Origin: Tranzscheliella williamsii
Taxonomy: Eukaryota; Basidiomycota; Ustilaginomycetes; Ustilaginales; Ustilaginaceae
Assembly (NCBI GenBank): GCA_023212725.1
Contig: JALBYF010000054.1
Location: 1-64,000, forward strand
Reading direction: 5' to 3'
DNA: 64,000 nt
Both the position numbers and the translations under genes were made by a program. The notes beneath the pieces are model-generated. The model ran no database searches and was not told the DNA's origin. It saw only the letters and a list, made by a program, of their open reading frames with translations. This document shows positions 50,414-60,351 of this stretch, piece by piece; position 1 is the first letter of the stretch; each line of letters opens with the position of its first letter.

Positions 50414-52373
50414 ATGTTCTGCGCAAGTAAGTTGGTCTGCAATCGTGATGGGTTTGCGCGAGCAGATGTACTGACCTTGTCTTCTGGTCCTTTCGTCGTT
50501 TAGTCTCTGGGGAGCCTCCCAAGGTGCCGGTTGTCTCCAAGAAGAGCGGGCTGGTCTACGAGCAGCGGCTCGTCCAGAAATACATTGACGAAAACGGGAA
50601 GGACCCCGTAACGGGCGACACGTTGGAGCTGGACGACCTTATCGAGCTCAAGACCAGTGAGTACTACGCCCCGCCCGCGCGCCCGCGATGCGCCTTGGCG
50701 CTGCGCTGTTGCGACGTCGACATGGCACATGCACCGTAAGGATGAAATCGCTTTCTCAAAACTACATATCAACTAGAAGCTGTTGATGAGCCCCTCGGGG
50801 CTACGACTATAATTCGAGGTCTGAACCCATGTGCCATGTCGACGCACAGCCGCGCCACTACGCTGCCTCTCCGCTTGTTGGGTCAGTCTGCTAACGAAGC
50901 TCTCTTCCGGATCTTGCATCTGCGACAGGCCCCAAGTCCGTTGTACCGCGGCCTCCTCAGCACAGCTCGATCCCGTCGTTGCTGACTTCGCTGCAGAACG
51001 AATACGACGCGATTATCTTGGAAACGTTTACGCTCAAGAAGCATTACGATAATCTGAGGCAGGAGCTGGCGCACGCGCTGTATGCCAACGATGCCAGTGC
51101 GCGGGTGATCGCGCGCCTGCTGAACGAGCGTGACCAGGCTAGAGAAGCATTGGCCAACATCCAGGGCACGATCGGTGCGGGCCCTTCAACGACCAAAGCG
51201 ACCGAGGATGTCGAAATGGCCGCGTCGGCGCAGGAGAGCAGCAGCGGTGGGCTCTCCGCCTCCGTTGTCGCCGAGATCGACGCCACTGCGCAACGGCTCT
51301 CGGCACAGCGCAAGGCCAAGTCGAAGCGCAAGGCACCCGAAGGCTACGCCACTGCGACAAGCATGGCCGAGTTCGGCGAGGTCCAGAGCCTACCCTCCAT
51401 GCACAACGCCAAGCCGGCGGGTGTCTCGTGCCTGGCGCTCTCTGCAGATGGAAATATCCTGGTAACTGGTGGCAATGACAAGAACGTACAGGTGTATGAC
51501 CGGGCGGGGGGGAAGACGCTGGCGACGCTGAAGGGCCACACGAAGAAGATCACCAAAGTGGCCGTGGCGGGCACGGCAGACGCGCCGATCGGCGCCGAGG
51601 CACAGGGCGGAGAGGGAAAGCTGCCGAGCCACATTGTCAGCGCCAGCGAGGACGGCAAGGTCAAGGTCTGGACGCCGTCGGGCGCGACGGGCGCGAGGGC
51701 GCAGGCGTATTCGTTGACCTGCACGGTCTCGTCGCACTCGCAGGAAGTGACGGGGCTCGACATCCACCCCTCGGGCTCGTTTGTCGGGTCGGCGGGTAGA
51801 GACGGGGTCTGGGCGCTGCACTCGATCGAGGATGGCTCGCCGCTCCTAGTCGCCGAGAAGCCGGCGGAGGAGGACGAGAGGGGCGGATACACATACGAGA
51901 GCTTCGCCTTCCATCCCGACGGCCAGCTGGTGGCGATGGGGACGGCGGAGGGCGCGATCCGGATCTGGGATGTCAAGACGGCGCAGAATGTCTCGACGCT
52001 GGCGACAGGCCTGACGGGGGGCGTGTCGGCGCTGCACTTCAGCGAGAACGGGTACTACCTCGCGGCGGGCAGCGGCGGCGGGCGGGCGGTGGAGGTGTGG
52101 GATCTGCGCAAGTTGAGCGCCGTCGGCCACATCGACGTCACGGCCACGGGCACGAGCACGGCGGGTGTGGCTGCCGTCCGCTTCGACCCCTCACTCCAGT
52201 TCCTCGCCGTCGCCACCGACAGCATCACCATCTACGCCAACAAGTCCTGGACACTCCTCACCACACTCGACACCACCCACTCCCCCACCGACCTCGCATG
52301 GGACCACCGCAACGGCCAGCTTGTCGCCTCCAGCCTCGACCGCACCGTCCGCTCGTTCGGCCTCCCCGCCTGA
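50414..52373 (+). CDS. prp19: Pre-mRNA processing factor Prp19, U-box ubiquitin ligase
   Basis: 536 residues from exons 50414-50426, 50504-50656 and 50929-52373. Introns start GTAAGT and GTGAGT and end TAG and CAG; the first interrupts codon 5 (MFCA-I). MFCAISGEPPKVPVVSKKSG is the near-invariant Prp19 start and opens the U-box (~1-70), which lacks zinc-binding residues. ELKTSPKSVVPRP leads to the tetramerising coiled coil (~75-135; NEYDAIILETFTLKKHYDNL). WD40 repeats from ~220 to the end (for example SCLALSADGNILVTGGNDKN) form the substrate-binding propeller. Prp19 is the core of the NineTeen complex that activates the spliceosome. Both 5' splice junctions are confirmed by the protein family. 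Confidence 0.96.
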
Positions 52374-53666
52374 TTCCCCCGTCCCCACCCCTCCATCCCC
52401 ACGCCTACCTCTGTAATCTTATCTTTCAACCCAGCTCCGTTGGCGCGGTACCGAGCTGAAACGTTTCCACGGTGCCTGTGGAAGTGCGCTTGGCGTTCGC
52501 AGCGCGGGCCTCGCTTATCCGCAGATGCCAAGGAGAGAGGGCAGCCGCAAGTGCGGGCGAGCGGGGGCCGCAATGTGGGGGCGCGTCCCCTCAGCCGACG
52601 CCGCGGAGATGGTGAACGCGATCCGACACGACGTCTCTACCCTGCTCGGCGCTAATCAAGAGACCCGCCGCGCCAAAGAAGGCTCAGCTGCAGCTCTCGT
52701 GCGGCTCATGACGGGGCAGCTGCACCCACCGCGGAGATAAATCCCCCGACTGAGCCAAGCGCGGTATCGCCGTGGAAGCGTGAGCTGCTTTCCAACAGAA
52801 GCCCCACCGCCCTGCGCCTCTGGTTTCCGATTTTGGATTTGGAGATTCGGATTGGATTGGGGATTTGGAATTTTGGATTTTGATTTTGGAGTTTTGGTTT
52901 TCTTGCTTGGCACTGGCTCGCAGCAGAGATGCGCTTCTGGCTCTCGTAGTTCGGATGCCACAGGCTGCAAGCGGCGATGCCAAAGGGCGGTAACATGCGA
53001 GCGCTGCTACGCTGCACGGGCGAAAATGGCACATCCAAAACGGCGCCGAGCTGCCTTCTGCTTTACGACGGGGCATTCGCTGCAATTCCCGCGGATGGCC
53101 GACCCTTGTAGAACAATTACGACTGATTTATGACGCGACGAAAACTCCGCGGGTAGAAGCATAAGCAGGATTTACGATGACAGGCATGATGAGTTCTTTC
53201 GACCTGCCAACGATATACCTTCGACCTTCTCCGACCTCTTCCACCAACCCCTCGCCAGCCGACCCTTCCGCCTGTGCAGCCTACCGACCCTCGCTCCTGC
53301 CCGCCCTTTCGCTCACTGGCCGACCCCATGTCCGCCCTGATGGACGCGGACCTCCCCACCCGCTAAGCCACAACACCGCCCCACCTCATTCCACAGACCT
53401 CGCCGCATCTCCAGCACAGTATCCATCGCTGCCGCCAAGCTGGAGCATCTCGCAACTCAGCCACCTCCCGCTTGCTGCTTCATGTCCTCTCGCTTTCTGC
53501 GCCGTTGTCGTCGCTAGCCGTCTGCTCCGACCCGCTTTATACTACCTCTTTTCGACGCCGACTCACTCCACCAACGGCCCCAACCACCCCAACGGCCCCA
53601 CTACCATCAACGGCCAAACTACCCCAACGGCCCGACTACGTCCAAAGCCCTTAGGCGCTCGACAGA
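52374..53666 (+). promoter_or_regulatory. Long upstream region of the Zn2Cys6 regulator
   Basis: 1.29 kb between prp19 and the regulator. It includes a T/G-rich repetitive patch (52822-52905) and, from ~53200, a strongly pyrimidine-rich probable 5' leader with CCAACGGCCC repeats at ~53566-53640. A 165-codon ATG frame runs through 53177-53674 and overlaps the regulator start (see findings). No independent gene is supported. Confidence 0.45.
52822..52905 (+). repeat. T/G-rich GGATTTTG-type repeats
   Basis: Degenerate repeats of GGATTTGGA and GGATTTTG over ~84 bp, clearly different in composition from the GC-rich surroundings. Between prp19 and the regulator; function unknown. Confidence 0.7.
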
Positions 53667-56600
53667 ATGTATAGCTCGGCCGCCTTTGCGCCGTCTCAGG
53701 CACCTGTCGAGATGGGAAGCTATAACCACGATATGGCCTCCTACCCAGCCGACCCCTCCGACTGGTCCGAGGCACCAGCAATGCAGCCGGTCCATTCTGC
53801 GTCCGAGCAAACTTCCATAATCCCTGGCGATCTCTCGCTAGATGCGGCTGCCAACAACGAGGATGAAGACGGCGGCGGAAAGAGGAGAAGAGTGCAGCGT
53901 GCCTGCGATGTAAGTCTTGCTCTACTCGAAACACACGAGCCACCCCAGCTGACGATGCTCATCCCACCCCTCCCCGCCCGTTGCCTTTCGGCGCTATCAA
54001 GACCTGCCGCAAGAAGAAAGTTCGCTGCGATGGTCTGCAGCCGGACAAAGGAGCTTGCTCCAATTGGTGAGTTGCTGGTCTGCGCCGCCCCTCTCTCGCC
54101 AGGCAGCATGGCTGGGGCATCTTGCTGAGCCCATTCTCTTGCTATCCATTCCAATACCTTTTCGCAGCGCCAACTACGGATACGTTTGCACCTTTATCGA
54201 CGCAGCAAGGAAACGGGCTCCGCCCAGAAGCTATATCGAGGCGATAGAGACCAGGCTAGCCAAGATGGAAGACCTCTTGGCGAGCCTCGCGCCCGGTGTC
54301 GATTTCACCGATCGCATTGGCAAGCCCGTCAAGCGGCCAGATGACAAGGGTGAAGATGGACAACCGAGGCCTGACGATGGTCTCAAATCCGAGTCTCCGA
54401 GCGCAGAATCACATTTATCCAGTCTCAACTTCAAGCCGAACCCCAACAAATCCTGCGTTTCCGTTGAGAAGCTTGTCCGGATGATGTCTCCCCAACATGT
54501 CAAGACTCGTACTGGTTCCGAACTGAGCCAGTACATGTCGGACGACGATTCCGAAGATGATATTGCCTTTATCGAGTCGGGCCTCGGCCAGACCCGGATC
54601 GGTTCCATATCCCATGCCCATCGATCGCTCACCTGGGACGACACCTTCCGCCATGAACGTGTCATTGTGGGCGACGGCGGAAGCATCGACGTTGAGCGCC
54701 AGCCCACGCACAAGTTCATTGGCAAGGCCAGCTCCATGCACATCCTACCTTTGATCGAGAAACTTAGTAGCAGGACCGCCGACGATCTCGGTATCCATCC
54801 AAAGGGAGCGCGCGAGGAATACTGGGCCATTCCTTCCGGTCTTCTCGATCATCCTGCCGACCCGAAAGATGTGATGGATTGCTGGCCAGATGAAGACCTC
54901 GCTTTCAGCCTCATCAACGCCTACTTCGGCCGGATGAATCACGAATATCCGATTGTCAACGAGGCCCAATTCCGCCACGAGTATTACAACTGTCCTGAGC
55001 TCCGCAGCGATCCAGAATGGCTAGCCCTAGCTTTTGCCATCTTCATGGCCGGCAGCCACTATGTCCTGGACGACAGGGTCAAGGCGTATCCGAACGATCC
55101 CCACAGCCGTGGCGTCCAGTGGTGGAAAGCATCCAAGACGCTTTCTTGGCGAAATGTCCAGCTTGTCAAGCCACTATGGCAGATCCAGTCCATGCTGCTC
55201 TCTACCTTGTTCCAGATGGGCACACCGATATCCGCTTCTGCCTCGTGGCTCATCCTTGGAGCCGCCATCCGGGTTCTTCTCGATCATGGCGCTCACCGAA
55301 AGCACACCGCCAAAAAGCTCAAGCTCTCCAGGGTCGACGAGGAGAGCTGGAAGCGCGCCTTTTGGGTCGCTTACAGCCTGGATCGCGAGTGCTCGGCCGG
55401 ACTCGGACGGCCGGTGATGCTCACCGATGAGGACATCGACGTCGAGCTGCCCCTGGAGGTGGATGATGACCTGCTCTTCAACACTCCCGATAACGAGCCG
55501 TTGCCCCAACAACCACCGGGCCGGCCAGCCATCATCAGTGGCTTTCTCTACTCGCTTCGGCTGGACGAGATTGTCGGTAGGACGCTCAAAATGGTCTATG
55601 CGCTTCACAGGACCAAGGTCCGGTTTGGCTTTGACGGTAAGGAATGGGACGAGCGGATCGTCACCGAGATTGATTCGGCGCTGAATAACTGGCTGGACAC
55701 GGTCTCCGACCATCTGCGTTACGACCCGCATGAGCCCAACGACGAGTGGCTGCTGCAGTCGTCTCTGCTGTATTCCAAATACTACAATTGCCAGATCCTT
55801 GTCCATCGGCCCTTTATCTCGGCGAAAAAGACCGATACGGAAGCGTCGATGCTCAATTTCCCGTCGCTAGCCATCTGCACCAATGCAGCACGAAGCATCA
55901 GCCACTTGAACCAAGTGCTTATGGACCGCAACGTGCACAATATGGCCGGCATCCCGATCGCCTTTCGCAGCTCGGCGGCGGCCGGCATCCTGCTGATGGT
56001 GGTGTGGGGCGCCAAGCGCAACGGGGGCAGGGTCTCGAGCTCGGCCTCGGCCGATCTGCGCCGCTCGATCGACGTGATGAGGGCCATGGAGCAGCAGTGG
56101 CAGATTTGCGGCAAGGTGGTCGACATTCTTGAATCGCTCATAGCCTCGACGCAGGTGTCGGTGCCTCGGAATGTGGCGCCGGAACAAGGTCACAAGCGAT
56201 TCCGGGATGGTTCCGATGTTCACGACCCAACCGCCAGCACGGAAGGCTCGCCGCCGAGCTCTGCCGATGCCAAACACGACGCGGGCGCCGGCGGGGTGAG
56301 TATGGATGGCACCGCTCGCAAAGTGGCGGGGAGGCGGAAGGCGGAGGCGAGCAACGGCAACGGTAACGGCGGCGATGGCGCGGCGTCGCGGATAGCGTCG
56401 CGTTCGCTGCCGCTTTCGACGTTCCAGCTTGCGTCGATGGCGAGTAGCGCGAGCTCGGGCGACTCTCCGGGCGCGACGCGGGAGAGCGGCGGGATGGGGG
56501 CGCAGCCGTATGCTGTGCAAGCTGCAGCGCCGGGGGCGTCGGCAAATGGGTCAGGCGCGATGATGCCGCAGCTGGGCGGCCACAGTGGCTTGTCGCTGAG

Positions 56601-57051
56601 TGGGTCGTGTGGGATTCCGGCGTCGCTGTCGTTTGGCGCGCTGACGCCGTCGGCGATTGGCTGGGGCGGCGGCGGGGCGCGTGCCGCGCAGGAGGCCGAG
56701 TTCTGGGCCGGACTGCCGGCGGGCTTCGAGGGCGCGCCCGCCCCGACACCGTCGCTCTTCGACAACCTCAGCCTGCCCCCCCCGCCGGACGGCCTCCTGG
56801 CCACCACCCCCGACGGCGCGTCCGACTTTGCCCAGTTCTACCTCGGCCTCCCCCACCACACCACGCCCGGCGGCCCACACCCCCTGCGCGACCCATTCCA
56901 CGACACCACCGGCGCCACCTCGCACGCCACCACCCCCCAGTCCGAAAGCAGCAACGGCATCACAAGCTACGCGTTCGAACTCCTCCAGAAACAGAGCCTC
57001 TGGGGCCTCGATCAGGACTCGCTCGACCTCCTCCACCAGCACCACACCTGA
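53667..57051 (+). CDS. Zn2Cys6 fungal transcription regulator
   Basis: 1,063 residues from exons 53667-53909, 54002-54066 and 54168-57051; introns GTAAGT..AAG and GTGAGT..CAG split the zinc cluster. Joined, it reads RACDTCRKKKVRCDG and then ACSNCANYGYVC: Cys at 80, 83, 90, 100, 103 and 110 (CX2CX6CX9CX2CX6C), the Gal4-type binuclear cluster. A linker and short coiled coil follow (YIEAIETRLAKMEDLLASL). The Fungal_trans domain spans ~290-620 (LINAYFGRMNHEYPIVNE; ILGAAIRVLLDHGAHRK; RAFWVAYSLDRECSAGLGRP). The C-terminal third is Gly/Ser/Pro-rich and probably activating. Target genes cannot be told; the domain order resembles the Xln/Cat8-type regulators of carbon use. Its 3' end faces spt3. Confidence 0.9.
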
Positions 57052-57208
57052 CCTCCCCTATCCGTTTCCGCCAGCACCGTTCGCCGTCGGCGCTCGCACA
57101 TCGCTATTGGTATCGCTATTGGTATCGCTATTGAGAAATTGTACAACACCGCTCGCGCTGGCCACATGGGATTCTGGAGTGTGCTGGTTCGGGGGTTGGG
57201 CGGGGGGG

Positions 57209-58270
57209 CTAGATGACAAAGACGCGGGTGCGGCGGAGGCCGCCGGGGCCGCCGTTGGTGCGGGGGCCGGTGGTGAGGGCGGCGCGGTGGCGCTGGAGTT
57301 TGGCGAAGGCCTCGTGTATGTGGGCTGCGCAGAGCGGGGTGGTGCGGGCGGGGGGCAGGGAGAAGAGGGTGCAGAGTTCGGGGGTGGCGGGGGCGGCGGG
57401 GGCGGTGGCGGTGGCGGCGGCGGCGCGCTGGTGGTCGAGGGCGGCCTTGACGGCCACCGCGCCGACGCAGAGCTCGCGGACGACTTCAAAGGCAAGGAAG
57501 CCGAGGATGTCGATAATGTCGTCGTTGGGCTTGACGTCCAGATAGGCGCTCGCGTTGATAAACTCGCGGAAGCGCTTGGCCTTGCGAAAGGTGAAGCTCG
57601 CCTGGCGGCACTCGGAGTAGTGGACGTACTCGTCGCGTGTCATGCGCCGCGTCGCCTCGTCGGCGTCCTTGAGCCGCTGCATCGAGTCCTGGTGCGCCTC
57701 GACGTCGTCCTCGTCCTCCTCCTCCTCGCCGTCCGCGCCCGGCAGCGCAAGCAGATGCTCCGAGTAGATCGACGAGATCTCCCACGGCAGCCGGATCTTC
57801 ATCTTGGTCGCCTTCATGCTCGGCCCCTCGATGGCCGCCGGGTCCTCGAGCGCATCCATCTCGGGCGCGCCGCCGGGAGCACCGCCCGAGTCGCCCGAGT
57901 CCTTGGCATTCTTGCGCACGTCCTTCCAGCTGAGGTAGGTGCGCAGGCGGTTCACCTTGGCGCGGTCGTAGCGGATCAGGAAGATCAGGTCCTCGGGCGA
58001 GAGGTACTTGGATGCGCGCCGCTGCGCCAGCCGCCGCGACTGGACAATCATCTCGATCACCTGGTTGCGCACAATGTCCTCCACCAGCCGCGTCACCTCG
58101 GCCGTCGCATCCACCACGTCCGCAAACACGAACATCATCTGCGCAATCTCCACCTGGTACTTGTACTCGGCCACCGGCGCATCGTACCCATCCGCCTCGC
58201 CCGCGCCGCCATACCCGCCCGCGCCCGCCATCCCGCCGCTAGCCCCACTTGCACCCGCAGCCTTCGACAT
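57209..58270 (-). CDS. spt3: SAGA complex subunit Spt3
   Basis: 353 residues, single exon. After a Gly/Ala-rich start, the first histone fold (~35-115) contains EIAQMMFVFADVVDATAEVT and QRRASKYLSPEDLIFLIRYD, the Spt3 signature. The second (~240-310) contains RRMTRDEYVHYSECRQASFT and DIIDILGFLAFEVVRELC. A short acidic insert (GEEEEDEDD) lies between them. The two folds make Spt3 an intramolecular H3/H4-like pair that contacts TBP within SAGA. The C-terminus has a Pro/Thr-rich variable tail. It is convergent with the regulator and divergent from the aminotransferase. Confidence 0.95.
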   Translation of the reverse strand: MSKAAGASGASGGMAGAGGYGGAGEADGYDAPVAEYKYQVEIAQMMFVFADVVDATAEVTRLVEDIVRNQVIEMIVQSRRLAQRRASKYLSPEDLIFLIRYDRAKVNRLRTYLSWKDVRKNAKDSGDSGGAPGGAPEMDALEDPAAIEGPSMKATKMKIRLPWEISSIYSEHLLALPGADGEEEEDEDDVEAHQDSMQRLKDADEATRRMTRDEYVHYSECRQASFTFRKAKRFREFINASAYLDVKPNDDIIDILGFLAFEVVRELCVGAVAVKAALDHQRAAAATATAPAAPATPELCTLFSLPPARTTPLCAAHIHEAFAKLQRHRAALTTGPRTNGGPGGLRRTRVFVI

Positions 58271-58949
58271 GCTATGCTAGGTCGCCTCGCCGCGTGCAGA
58301 GCCTCCTATCCGTGCTCAACGGCGACGCAGAGATGCAACGCTGTGTGGTGGCTAAGAGCAAACCAACTGCAGCTCGATGCAGGCCGAGTCAAACAGCTCG
58401 AACATGTTAAGTCGCTTACCAGCCACAGACTCTGTTAGGCCGTTCGAGGGAGCGGCTGCAGAGCCCTTCAGACCGCAACGAAACGTGGCGAAACCGCGTC
58501 GGCGCTACAGCCTGTACGCTTCGCAGCGGTCGGGTAGGATGTCGCTGATACGCGCTGCTTGTGCGATAAGCAGCAGCCGCGCCACGGTTGGGCTGACGGT
58601 TGGGCTGCGTGTGCGGCCGAGATACGTGATGGCCGTTTAAGCCGTTGGCCGCTACGAAGCGTTCTTTTCGCCGCTCTCGGAGAATTTGGCCTTGGCATGT
58701 CGCGTCAATGAATATCAGCGGTGCTGCCAATCTGCCTGCCGCTTGCAGAATGATTAGGACCCGGCCACCAAGGTCTGCAAGCAAATTCTGAACTTTTCCC
58801 GTTCGGTGCAACATGACTGTGACTCCTTTGCGTCGGTGGCTCCATTGGCGTGTATATAGAGCAGCGCATGCGGTGCCCCTGCAAGCTAGCTCCTCTTGTC
58901 TTGTGACACACAGCGCGCCTCCTCTCGACACCGCCGACAGAACGCAGAG
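58271..58949. promoter_or_regulatory. Divergent promoter of spt3 and the branched-chain aminotransferase
   Basis: 679 bp. Toward the aminotransferase it has TGACTC at 58820-58825 and TATATA at 58853-58858, 92 bp before the ATG. Both are typical of amino-acid biosynthetic genes under general control. An Arg/Ala-rich frame at 58377-58640 has no recognisable features. Confidence 0.55.
58820..58825 (+). promoter_or_regulatory. Gcn4-type TGACTC site
   Basis: TGACTC is the core of the Gcn4/CpcA binding site. It lies 125 bp upstream of the branched-chain aminotransferase ATG and 28 bp upstream of a TATATA, an arrangement consistent with general amino-acid control. One short motif alone could occur by chance. 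Confidence 0.45.
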
Positions 58950-60185
58950 ATGCCTGCTCCGACCGTCACTGCGCCGGCACCCGCCGCCAACGGGTCGGCA
59001 AGCGCTATGGGTGGTCCTTCGCTCGCCCCGCTCAACGCCGAGCTGCTGCAGGTGACGCTCAACGAGAGCGCCGCGCCTCCGAGCTTTGACAACCTGGTTT
59101 TCGGCCAGAAGTTCTCGCCGCACATGCTCGTGGTGCCGTGGCATCACCAGACCGGATGGGGTGTTCCGGAGATCAAGCCGTATGGGCCGCTGGCCATCTC
59201 TCCCGCCGCGCCCGTCCTGCACTATGCCAGCGGTCTCTTCGAAGGCATGAAGGCCTACCGCTCCGCCGATGGCTCTGGGAAGATCCGTCTGTTCCGGCCG
59301 GAAAAGAACATGGAGCGCATGAACAACTCGGCTGCTCGTGCCGGCCTGCCGAGCTTCGACGGGCACGAGTTGATCAAGCTGCTCAAGGCGCTGGTTCGAT
59401 TGGACCGCGACTATGTGCCGCATGGAGAGGGACAGACGCTCTACCTGCGGCCGACGCTGATCGGTACGCCTGACAGCCTCGGCATGGGCGTGCCTAGCGA
59501 GGCGCTGCTCTACTGCATCTGCAGCCCCGTGGGCAACTACTACTCGTCCGGCACCGGCTCCAAGCCGGTCAGCCTGCTGGCGCGTACCGATGTCGTCCGC
59601 GCCTGGCCCGGCGGGACGGGCTGCTACAAGCTGGCGGCAAACTATGCCGGCGCGACGCGCCCCGCGATGGAAGCGCTCTTGCAGGGATACCACCAGGTGC
59701 TGTGGCTCTTTGGTCCCGACCGGCAGCTCACCGAGGTGGGCGCAATGAACCTCTTTGTCGTCTTCCGCGACCAGAGCACAGACTCGGAAACCGCCAGATA
59801 CGAGGTCGCCACGGCCGCGCTCGACGACGGCACCATCCTGCCCGGCGTCACGCGCGACAGCATCCTGGCACTCCTGCGCGAGTACCGCCAGGGCGAGGTC
59901 GCCATCGACGGCCTCCCCGCCCGACACAACCTGGACGTCTCGGAACGCAAAGTCACCATGGACGAGATCCTCCAACGCGCCGCGCGCGGCCAGATCGCCG
60001 AGGTCTTTGGCTCCGGCACCGCCGCCGTCGTCTGCAGCGTCGACAAGATCGGCTTCGAGGGTCAGGACATCCCCATCCCCATCCAGCCCGACGGCATGGG
60101 CCCCATCATGCGCACAATGCTCCGCGAGATCACCGGCCGCCAATGGGGCTCGATCGCCGCGCCTCACTGGAGCTCCGTCTGCTAG
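58950..60185 (+). CDS. BAT: Branched-chain amino acid aminotransferase
   Basis: 411 residues, single exon, starting MPAPTVTAPAP; the frame is open upstream but without ATG. PLP fold type IV. Landmarks: FGQKFSPHMLVVPW near 50, APVLHYASGLFEGMKAYR, LYLRPTLIGT, and GGTGCYKLAANYAG near 226 containing the PLP-binding Lys. Further on are LTEVGAMNLFVVF, ILPGVTRDSIL and FGSGTAAVVC. It transfers the amino group between Leu/Ile/Val and 2-oxoglutarate. The short N-terminus (Ala/Pro-rich, few Arg) does not look like a mitochondrial presequence, so the cytosolic (Bat2-like) form is more likely. A 608-codon open frame on the other strand is a bias effect. Confidence 0.95.
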   Translation: MPAPTVTAPAPAANGSASAMGGPSLAPLNAELLQVTLNESAAPPSFDNLVFGQKFSPHMLVVPWHHQTGWGVPEIKPYGPLAISPAAPVLHYASGLFEGMKAYRSADGSGKIRLFRPEKNMERMNNSAARAGLPSFDGHELIKLLKALVRLDRDYVPHGEGQTLYLRPTLIGTPDSLGMGVPSEALLYCICSPVGNYYSSGTGSKPVSLLARTDVVRAWPGGTGCYKLAANYAGATRPAMEALLQGYHQVLWLFGPDRQLTEVGAMNLFVVFRDQSTDSETARYEVATAALDDGTILPGVTRDSILALLREYRQGEVAIDGLPARHNLDVSERKVTMDEILQRAARGQIAEVFGSGTAAVVCSVDKIGFEGQDIPIPIQPDGMGPIMRTMLREITGRQWGSIAAPHWSSVC

Positions 60186-60351
60186 CTCCCCACCTCCCAC
60201 CCGTTTCAGCTCAGCCTGCATTTTCTCCCTGTCTTCTCGCAATACTAGATCGTCACCACATGCTTATATGCTGGAGCCGGCATCGGTGAAAGGTTGCCAG
60301 CGTGGCGAGATGGCATGCAAGGCTGCACGCTCGGTAAGCAGTCTATTGCGC

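Noticed and set aside
58416..60242. 608-codon open frame antisense to the aminotransferase
   Set aside because: Begins without ATG and mirrors the aminotransferase; low-complexity product.
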